This document shows, piece after piece, positions 25,113-29,962 of a DNA stretch of 29,962 nt (the stretch's first letter is position 1; each line of letters starts with the position of its first letter). The translations under genes were made by a program, and so were the position numbers. Below the pieces are notes generated by a model that saw only the letters and a list, made by a program, of their open reading frames with translations, made no database searches and was not told where the DNA came from. The stretch is from assembly GCA_947001705.1 (NCBI GenBank), contig CAMQHT010000028.1, forward strand, positions 1-29,962, given 5' to 3'. This DNA comes from an uncultured Collinsella sp. (GTDB lineage Bacteria > Actinomycetota > Coriobacteriia > Coriobacteriales > Coriobacteriaceae).

Positions 25113-25188
25113 CGTCCAAACGTCAAGCTATTTTTCCCCAACGGGTCGATTCCGTAGGGCAAACGGTCAAAAAAAGTCTGTTTGGACG
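25113..25188. promoter_or_regulatory. Inverted repeat upstream of fba, possible operator
   Basis: CGTCCAAAC (25113-25121) and GTTTGGACG (25180-25188) are exact 9-base inverted copies 58 bases apart, 90-165 bases before fba. A TAAAAT -10 candidate lies at 25232-25237. A looped or two-site operator is possible. Chance pairing cannot be excluded. Nothing else stands out in 25083-25277. Confidence 0.3.
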
Positions 25189-25277
25189 ATATTCGTGAAC
25201 AAACGAACGTTTATGCTCGGGTACGCCGTGGTAAAATCTCAGGCGTTATCGGAGCAACCTTACAGGAGGTTTCTTTT

Positions 25278-26144
25278 ATGCTCGTCAACGCAGCAGACAT
25301 GCTCAAGAAGGCCGAGGCCGGCAAGTACGCTCTCGGTGCCTTCAACACCAACAACCTCGAGTGGACCCTGGCTATTCTCCAGGCCGCCGAGGAGGCCAAG
25401 TCTCCGCTGATCCTTCAGTGCACCGCTGGTGCCGCTAAGTGGATGGGCGGTTTCAAGGTCTGCGCCGACATGGTCAAGGCTGCCGTCGAGGCCACGGGCG
25501 TTACCGTTCCCGTCGCCCTTCACCTCGATCACGGTTCTTACGAGGACTGCTTCAAGTGCATCGAGGCCGGCTTCACGTCCATCATGTATGACGGCTCTCA
25601 CGAGGAGACCTTCCAGCTTAACCTCGACCGCACCAAGGAGCTCGTTGAGCTTGCCCACTCCAAGGGCATGTCCATCGAGGCCGAGGTCGGCGGCATCGGC
25701 GGCACCGAGGACGGCGTGACCTCCAATGGCGAGCTCGCTGACCCCGCTGAGTGCAAGCAGATTGCTGACCTGGGCGTCGACTTCCTCGCCTGCGGCATCG
25801 GCAACATCCACGGCGTGTATCCCGCCGACTGGGCTGGCCTTTCCTTCGAGCGTCTGGGCGAGATTAAGGCTCAGACCGGCGACCTGCCCCTCGTCCTGCA
25901 CGGTGGCACCGGCATCCCCGAGGATCAGATCAAGAAGGCCATCTCCCTGGGCATCTCCAAGATCAACGTCAACACCGACCTGCAGCTCGTCTTCGCCAAG
26001 GGCGTCCGCGAGTACATCGAGGCTGGCAAGGATCAGCAGGGCAAGGGCTTTGACCCCCGCAAGCTCCTCAAGCCTGGTCGCGACAACATCGTTGCCCGCA
26101 CCAAGGAGCTCATGGAGGAGTTTGGCTCCGTCAACAAGGCGTAA
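25278..26144 (+). CDS. fba: Class II fructose-1,6-bisphosphate aldolase
   Basis: This 288-residue zinc aldolase cleaves fructose-1,6-bisphosphate to dihydroxyacetone phosphate and glyceraldehyde-3-phosphate in glycolysis. HLDHGS gives the catalytic Asp84 and the zinc ligand His85. His178 in GNIHGVYP and His208 in VLHGGTG complete the metal site. EAEVGGIGGTEDG and ISKINVNTDLQ are also conserved. Length and motifs match the short class IIB group, so tagatose- or ketose-bisphosphate aldolase is the main alternative. ATG 25278 is preceded by an ideal AGGAGGT. Strongly biased codons (AAG, CTC, GGC, GTC) suggest high expression. It appears monocistronic, ending at a large palindrome. Confidence 0.95.
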   Translation: MLVNAADMLKKAEAGKYALGAFNTNNLEWTLAILQAAEEAKSPLILQCTAGAAKWMGGFKVCADMVKAAVEATGVTVPVALHLDHGSYEDCFKCIEAGFTSIMYDGSHEETFQLNLDRTKELVELAHSKGMSIEAEVGGIGGTEDGVTSNGELADPAECKQIADLGVDFLACGIGNIHGVYPADWAGLSFERLGEIKAQTGDLPLVLHGGTGIPEDQIKKAISLGISKINVNTDLQLVFAKGVREYIEAGKDQQGKGFDPRKLLKPGRDNIVARTKELMEEFGSVNKA

Positions 26145-26166
26145 GTAGCGGTTTAACTTTCCCGTC

Positions 26167-26259
26167 GGAGGCCCCGTTCACCCTACGCTTTTCCCTTGCG
26201 CTCACCTGGCTTTGCCAGAAGTCGCGCAATGGGAAAAGCTTCGGGTGAACGGGGCCTCC
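26167..26259 (+). terminator. 93-base nested palindrome after fba, terminator or REP-like element
   Basis: Nested arms pair around a central CTGGC/GCCAG hairpin. The outer 17-base arms (26167-26183 and 26243-26259) are exact. The inner GCTTTTCCC/GGGAAAAGC (26187-26195 and 26231-26239) and TTGCGC/GCGCAA are also exact. The RNA would fold into one long stem 22 bases after the fba stop. The downstream tail TTCGTTAACTC is not a clean U-tract, so a mobile-type palindrome is equally likely. Confidence 0.6.
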
Positions 26260-26337
26260 TTCGTTAACTCGCCACAGGGTTACTGGGCTGAATTCATTTT
26301 TTATAGGTACCGTTTATCGGTGTTGAGGGTTCCTTTA

Positions 26338-26366
26338 TTGGGGCTTTCTATTTATCTAGCTACAAT
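26338..26366 (+). promoter_or_regulatory. Promoter of the transglutaminase-like gene
   Basis: TTGGGG (26338-26343), a 17-base spacer and TACAAT (26361-26366) make a good sigma-A-type promoter. Transcription would begin near 26373. That rules out an in-frame start at ATG 26365 and points to ATG 26401. Confidence 0.55.
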
Positions 26367-26400
26367 GGGCTTCGAGAGTTCTAATGACTTGGAGTTTGGT

Positions 26401-27834
26401 ATGGCTGTTATTAATGTGCTGCCTTCGGATGGGAAGGTTATTGACGAGGGGCCGGTTGGTTGCTCTGTTGATGTTTGCAATGATGACTTCCGTTTTCTAG
26501 ATATTGGCTTGCCACCCGAGATCCTGCGTTTAAAGGACGCGGGGTATCTTTCGCAGGCTATTGAGGCTTGCGACCGCCTACTTGCCCAAAATCCCGATCC
26601 CTCGCTTGCTGCCTGCGTTCGTGCCGAGCGCTATCGCATGCTTGAGACGCCGCTTCATTTTTCGGTGTCGCGCGATCGAGCTATTGCGATGATTCGCGAG
26701 GAGTGGCCTGAGTTTACCGAGGAGCAGTTTGACGATCTGATTGATCGTAAGCGTATTGACTGGCGCTTTATCGATGGCGAGCTGTTCGTTCTCGACAACT
26801 TCCTCGATTCGCTTCGCGTATATCCCAAAGAGGTTCCCGGCATGCGGCCCGATCCTACGGACGGAATTGCACTGCGCAACGAGATGCTCAAGGAGATGGA
26901 GTCGCAAAACGGATTGGCTCGCGTCATTACGCTTAAAGCGTCCTTGTCTGTCCCCGGCGCTCTAGAGGGGGAGACCGTTCACGCTTGGCTTCCCGTTGCC
27001 GCCACCTGCCGCCAACAGTCTCAGGTCGAGATTCTCGACATGACGCCGGAGGGTACTGTTGCTCCCGCGAACGCTTCGGCGCGTACCGCCTCGTGGTCTT
27101 CTTCGAGTGAGCGCTCATTCTCGGTGACCTATCGTTATCACATCGATGCCGCTTATCGCGATATCTATGGGGGTGCGCTTCCGGCGCATCCGTGTATGGA
27201 CGCGCCGCTGTCCGAGGATATTTCCGAGGACCGTCCGCACATTGCATTCACGCCGTATCTGCAGCAGCTGACGGCCAGTGTTGTTGACGGACTCGAGGAT
27301 CCGCTCGATCGCGCTCGTGCTATCTATGATTACCTGACACAGCATATCGACTATCGCTATCAGCCACCGTACCTGCTTTTGGGATCTATTGCCGACGACT
27401 GTGCGCATTCGCTCCGCGGCGATTGCGGCGTTATGGCGCTCACGTTTATCACCATGTGCCGCATCGCGGGGGTGCCTGCTCGTTGGCAGAGCGGCCTGTA
27501 TGTTGCGCCCGATTCGGTGGGGCCGCACGATTGGGCTGAGTTCTTTACGCCACAGACCGGTTGGCTTAACGCCGACGTATCGTTTGGTTCCTCGGCACGC
27601 AGGATGGGGGAGGAGTGGCGTCGTCGTCACTACTTTGGCAATCTCGATCCGTGGCGTATGGTGGCCAACAATCGATTCCAGGCTGAATTTGTGCCTGCTC
27701 TCGATGGTATGCGCGAGGATCCCTATGACAACCAGATGGGCGAGACCTCGGTTGACGGACGTGGATGTCGTAAGCGGGAGATGTTACGCAAGGTTGAGCT
27801 TATCGAAATGCTCGAAGTTCCATTTTCGGACTAA
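26401..27834 (+). CDS. Transglutaminase-like domain protein
   Basis: This protein of about 477 residues has a C-terminal transglutaminase-like (papain-fold) core. The likely triad is Cys342 in LRGDCGVMAL, His376 in GPHDWAEFF and Asp392 in LNADVSFG. The N-terminal ~170 residues are helical, with a TPR-like AGYLSQAIEACDRLLAQNPDPS segment; the middle looks beta-rich. No signal peptide or membrane span is seen, so it is probably cytoplasmic. Bacterial relatives are proteases or peptide-modifying enzymes of mostly unknown target. ATG 26401 has TTGGAG at good spacing and lies just downstream of the predicted promoter. Earlier in-frame starts fall inside the palindrome or the promoter. Confidence 0.85.
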   Translation: MAVINVLPSDGKVIDEGPVGCSVDVCNDDFRFLDIGLPPEILRLKDAGYLSQAIEACDRLLAQNPDPSLAACVRAERYRMLETPLHFSVSRDRAIAMIREEWPEFTEEQFDDLIDRKRIDWRFIDGELFVLDNFLDSLRVYPKEVPGMRPDPTDGIALRNEMLKEMESQNGLARVITLKASLSVPGALEGETVHAWLPVAATCRQQSQVEILDMTPEGTVAPANASARTASWSSSSERSFSVTYRYHIDAAYRDIYGGALPAHPCMDAPLSEDISEDRPHIAFTPYLQQLTASVVDGLEDPLDRARAIYDYLTQHIDYRYQPPYLLLGSIADDCAHSLRGDCGVMALTFITMCRIAGVPARWQSGLYVAPDSVGPHDWAEFFTPQTGWLNADVSFGSSARRMGEEWRRRHYFGNLDPWRMVANNRFQAEFVPALDGMREDPYDNQMGETSVDGRGCRKREMLRKVELIEMLEVPFSD

Positions 27835-27846
27835 TCGGTAGAAAGC

Positions 27847-27855
27847 TGTGATAAA
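27847..27855 (+). promoter_or_regulatory. Possible extended -10 of the tRNA-Leu gene
   Basis: TG-T-GATAAA is an extended -10-like element 19 bases before the mature tRNA 5' end. It begins just after the end of the transglutaminase-like gene. The -35 match is poor. Confidence 0.35.
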
Positions 27856-27873
27856 CTAACTCACGCATTGCGT

Positions 27874-27960
27874 GCCCGAGTGGCGGAATTGGCAGACGCA
27901 GTGGACTCAAAATCCACCGTTGGCAACAACGTGCGAGTTCGAGTCTCGCCTCGGGCACCA
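27874..27960 (+). tRNA. tRNA-Leu (anticodon CAA)
   Basis: This 87-base class II tRNA has the acceptor stem GCCCGAG/CTCGGGC. Its anticodon stem GTGGA/TCCAC encloses CTCAAAA, so the anticodon CAA (27908-27910) reads UUG. The long variable arm is typical of leucine tRNAs. The T-loop TTCGAGT and the encoded 3' ACCA are present. A G/C hairpin terminator follows. Confidence 0.96.
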
Positions 27961-28009
27961 TACATGCAAGTGAGCGTTCGAGGGGGGGGGTTGCGGCCCC
28001 CTTTTTCGT
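27938..28009 (+). repeat. Direct repeat, copy 1: tRNA 3' end plus terminator
   Basis: This 72-base unit runs from the T-loop of tRNA-Leu, through its CCA end and the following 20-odd bases, to the terminator stem (G-run at 27982-27989, CCCCC 27996-28000, TTTTT to 28005). It recurs 188 bases downstream as copy 2. The copies differ by one substitution and by three bases in the G-run (8 versus 5). Confidence 0.9.
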
Positions 28010-28041
28010 GCCGAACTCGCGTGAGCGCGCGAAGCGTTAAG

Positions 28042-28064
28042 CAAACAGGCCTGTGGCCTGTTTG
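28042..28064 (+). other. Hairpin in the segment between the tRNA repeats
   Basis: CAAACAGGCC (28042-28051) pairs perfectly with GGCCTGTTTG (28055-28064) around TGT. It lies in the ~116-base GC-rich spacer between the two tRNA-derived repeats. No ORF, integrase remnant or known RNA is recognised there. Confidence 0.5.
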
Positions 28065-28125
28065 TAGCGGAGCGTGGCGAGGGCGCCGCGCGCCCGAAGC
28101 CCGGGGCTTCGCGAAGCGAAGGCCC

Positions 28126-28194
28126 TTCGAGTCTCGCCTCGGGCACCATACATGCAAGTGAGCGTTCAAGGGGGTTGCGGCCCCCTTTTTCGTG
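28126..28194 (+). repeat. Direct repeat, copy 2: truncated tRNA-Leu 3' end plus terminator
   Basis: This copy repeats the T-loop-to-CCA part of tRNA-Leu (from 28126) and its terminator (GGGGG 28170-28174, CCCCC 28181-28185, TTTTT 28186-28190). The D-arm, anticodon and 5' acceptor strand are missing, so it cannot make a tRNA. It may be an attachment-site scar or the relic of a collapsed tandem tRNA duplication. Confidence 0.88.
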
Positions 28195-28220
28195 TACGTA
28201 ATGTGATAACGCGCTGTACG

Positions 28221-28229
28221 TGTTATTAT
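28221..28229 (+). promoter_or_regulatory. Extended -10 promoter of the infC operon
   Basis: TG-T-TATTAT fits an extended -10 element (TGnTATAAT with one change). Transcription would start near 28236 and give a leader of about 175 bases before the infC initiation codon. Confidence 0.5.
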
Positions 28230-28235
28230 TCGCAA

Positions 28236-28391
28236 GGCGTTGTTCCCGCAATGCCCTAAAGAGGAACCCGAGGGTTCCCACCTTTTGGCGCCAATGAGCA
28301 GCTGACTGGTCATACAACTTAGATTCCCTTCCTCAAATCGAGGAACTCTATGTGTACGACCTGGTTGCTGAGAAGCGCCGGGTTATTTTTT
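28236..28391 (+). ncRNA. Structured infC-rpmI-rplT leader with attenuator
   Basis: The leader contains a GGAACC/GGTTCC hairpin (28263-28268 and 28273-28278) and a CCTC/GAGG hairpin near 28331. An intrinsic terminator ends it: GACCTGG and TGCT (28358-28369) pair with AGCG and CCGGGTT (28374-28384), then a T-run at 28386-28391. A terminator directly before infC fits transcription attenuation. In Bacillus subtilis, ribosomal protein L20 binds the infC leader and triggers termination. A similar L20 feedback here is inference; the fold does not let me assign a specific leader family. Confidence 0.65.
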
Positions 28392-28410
28392 ATGAATGGA
28401 GGTAGGGAAA

Positions 28411-28965
28411 ATAGCTAACTCTGATGACACCCGCATCAACGACGAGATCACTGCATCTTCGTGCCGTTTGATTGGCGTCGATGGCTCTCAGCTCGGCCTG
28501 TTCGCCATCCGCGATGCCCAGCGCGTCGCCGACGATCAGGGTCTCGACCTGGTCGAGATCGCTCCCAACGCGGAGCCGCCGGTCTGCAAGGTCATGGACT
28601 ACGGTAAGTTCAAGTACCAGCAGGCCATGAAGGCCAAGGCTGCTCGTAAGAACCAGTCCAAGGTCGAGGTCAAGGAAATGAAGTTCCGACCCAAGATCGA
28701 CGTTGGCGACTACGAGACCAAGAAGGGCCACGTTCTGCGTTTCCTCAAGAAGGGCGCACGCGTTAAGATCACCATCATGTTCCGCGGCCGTGAGATGGCT
28801 CACCCGGAGCAGGGCCTTAACGTTCTCGAGCGTCTCGCCGAGGATGTCAAGCCTTACGCTACGGTCGAGTCCAAGCCTAAGATGGAAGGCCGTAACATGC
28901 TTATGCTGCTCGCCCCGATTAAGGGCGCCTTCGATGAGGATAAAGCGGCAAGCGATACCAAGTAA
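28411..28965 (+). CDS. infC: Translation initiation factor IF-3, probable AUA start
   Basis: This 184-residue IF-3 keeps the 30S ribosomal subunit free and checks start-codon and initiator-tRNA pairing. It has both family domains: RINDEI, VRLIG-like CRLIGVDGSQLG and LDLVEIAPNAEPPVCKVMDYGKF in the N-terminal domain, then KEMKFRPKID and MFRGREMAHPEQG in the C-terminal domain. The only upstream in-frame ATG (28396) lies over the ribosome site itself. GGAGGT (28398-28403) instead sits seven bases before an ATA codon at 28411. IF-3 genes elsewhere use AUU, AUC or AUA for autocontrol, so AUA is the likely start. rpmI and rplT follow in the same operon. Confidence 0.95.
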   Translation: MANSDDTRINDEITASSCRLIGVDGSQLGLFAIRDAQRVADDQGLDLVEIAPNAEPPVCKVMDYGKFKYQQAMKAKAARKNQSKVEVKEMKFRPKIDVGDYETKKGHVLRFLKKGARVKITIMFRGREMAHPEQGLNVLERLAEDVKPYATVESKPKMEGRNMLMLLAPIKGAFDEDKAASDTK

Positions 28966-28997
28966 CTAGTGTTCTGTAACCGATTAAGGAGTATTTC

Positions 28998-29189
28998 ATG
29001 CCTAAGATGAAGTCCCACAGCGGCACCAAGAAGCGTTTCCGCAAGACTGGTACCGGCAAGCTTATGCGCGCCAAGGCTTTCAAGAGCCACATCCTGAGCA
29101 AGAAGTCCACCAAGCGTAAGCGTGGCTTCCGTCAGGAGACCGAGATCGCTGCTGCCGACCGCAAGGTCATCAAGTCGCGTCTCGCCTAA
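28998..29189 (+). CDS. rpmI: 50S ribosomal protein L35
   Basis: This 63-residue basic protein has the L35 pattern PKMKSHSGTKKRFRKTGTGK, then AFKSHIL and STKRKRGFR. L35 is part of the large ribosomal subunit. TAAGGAG lies upstream of ATG 28998. It sits between infC and rplT, in the order found across most bacteria. Confidence 0.98.
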   Translation: MPKMKSHSGTKKRFRKTGTGKLMRAKAFKSHILSKKSTKRKRGFRQETEIAAADRKVIKSRLA

Positions 29190-29235
29190 GTTCGCGTTCC
29201 CGTTTTTCGTTTTACCGTCTAGGAGTTGATAGAAC

Positions 29236-29595
29236 ATGGCACGTATTAAGCGCGCTGTTGCCGCCAAGAAGAAGCGCCGTACCGTTATGCACCGTGCGAA
29301 GGGTTACTACGGTGCCGCTTCGCGTACTTACAAGCATGCTAAAGAGCAGGTCCAGCACTCCCTGCAGTATCAGTATCGTGATCGCCGCAACAAGAAGCGC
29401 GAGATCCGTTCTCTTTGGATCACTCGTATCAACGCTGCTGCTCGCCTGAACGACATCTCTTACTCTCAGTTCATGCACGGCCTGAAGGTTGCCGGCATCG
29501 AGCTCGATCGCAAGGTCCTGGCTCAGATGGCTTACGAGGACATCGAGTCCTTCAACGAGCTGGCTACCATCGCCAAGAAGGCTCTCGAGGCCTAA
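29236..29595 (+). CDS. rplT: 50S ribosomal protein L20
   Basis: This 119-residue protein has the L20 hallmarks: MARIKRAVAAKKKRR, AKGYYGAASRTYKHAKEQV, YRDRRNKKREIRSLWITRINAAAR and FMHGLKVAGIELDRKVLA. L20 binds 23S rRNA early in large-subunit assembly and, in several bacteria, represses its own operon through the leader RNA. TAGGAG precedes ATG 29236. It is the last gene of the operon and is followed by a terminator. Confidence 0.98.
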   Translation: MARIKRAVAAKKKRRTVMHRAKGYYGAASRTYKHAKEQVQHSLQYQYRDRRNKKREIRSLWITRINAAARLNDISYSQFMHGLKVAGIELDRKVLAQMAYEDIESFNELATIAKKALEA

Positions 29596-29616
29596 TAGAT
29601 TCTCTTGAATCGCTAG

Positions 29617-29652
29617 GGGAGTGTCGCGTTGTGCGCGGCGCTCCCTCTTTTT
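29617..29652 (+). terminator. Rho-independent terminator of the infC operon
   Basis: GGGAGTGTCGCG (29617-29628) pairs with CGCGGCGCTCCC (29634-29645), including two G-U pairs, around TTGTG. TCTTTTT follows. It lies 21 bases after the rplT stop. Confidence 0.92.
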
Positions 29653-29962
29653 ATCTGAAGCGCTGGTTTATATAGCAAAAGCGCGGGTAGATAGACACTT
29701 ACAGGTGACCGATCTTTATATATCTCTTAACCGAAGGGTCATCATCTGATACGTGCAGTATTTCTGCACCAGCCTTTCTATGACTTATATAGGAAGCAAT
29801 GTATTGTGTAGGACTTGTGAAGAGTGGAATTGACGTCCCACAGGGCTTCGCGGTCTGGCAATATATCTCCTTGCCGCGCGGCCCGGTGGAACCGGGAACC
29901 GGCGCAGGCGTGCACCTTGAGAACCGGATACTGCGAGGATGGACACATTCAGTGTCGCATCC
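29653..29962 (+). other. Non-coding end region, possible rRNA operon leader
   Basis: These 310 bases hold no gene. A GTGCAG/CTGCAC hairpin lies at 29753-29769. The last ~60 bases contain CACCTTGAGAACCGGATA, a pattern I associate with the precursor leader or spacer upstream of bacterial rRNA genes. The contig ends at that point, as expected at a multi-copy rRNA operon. No 16S or 23S sequence is present, so this remains a suggestion. Confidence 0.4.

Noticed and set aside
26212..26400. N-terminal extension of the transglutaminase-like protein to an in-frame start at 26212
   Set aside because: It would read through the palindrome, the predicted promoter lies inside it, and the extra residues look like no protein domain.
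27861..28317. Several short ORFs over tRNA-Leu and its repeat
   Set aside because: They arise from the tRNA and GC-rich repeats, appear in several frames and both strands, and have no ribosome sites.

Overview
The window reads as a chromosomal contig from a high-GC, Gram-positive gut actinobacterium of the class Coriobacteriia. The codon style, the Tat-type lipoprotein binding proteins, the bifunctional Rel and the infC-rpmI-rplT cluster all fit, and Collinsella is my best guess. The genus is inference, because no search was run. The left end is a 52-base run of C that looks like an assembly artefact. The right end stops in what looks like the leader of a ribosomal RNA operon, where assemblies often break.

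Left accessory region (1-6.6 kb, visibly more AT-rich than the rest). A class II Fic-domain protein faces a compact five-gene minus-strand operon. In transcription order the operon encodes an FHA-domain protein, an SPFH/virion-core-like (YdjI-type) protein with a C-terminal zinc ribbon, a four-helix membrane protein, a small protein with a HEPN-type Rx4H motif, and a zinc-ribbon protein with a helical-repeat and coiled-coil body. Gaps are 19, -1, 12 and 4 bases, and a promoter with a short palindrome lies just upstream. This is the best candidate for an undescribed system: phospho-signal sensing plus a membrane scaffold plus a possible RNase.

Core region (6.8-27.8 kb). It opens with an SDR oxidoreductase and homoserine dehydrogenase (minus strand). 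A complete branched-chain amino-acid-type ABC transporter follows: two paralogous Tat-lipoprotein binding proteins, then livH, livM, livG and livF. Sites resembling the actinobacterial GlnR half-site pattern lie upstream of both binding-protein genes. Next come cutC with a GalT/HIT-like gene, a bile acid:sodium symporter family protein, a RecJ exonuclease fused to a RecQ-like helicase, a bifunctional (p)ppGpp synthetase/hydrolase, a metallo-beta-lactamase-fold hydrolase, class II fructose-bisphosphate aldolase and a transglutaminase-like protein.

Right end (27.8-29.96 kb). A tRNA-Leu(CAA) is followed by a duplication of its own 3' end and terminator. The infC-rpmI-rplT operon comes next; it has a structured leader ending in an intrinsic terminator, and infC appears to start at AUA. 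Several intergenic regions hold long palindromes or REP-like repeats.
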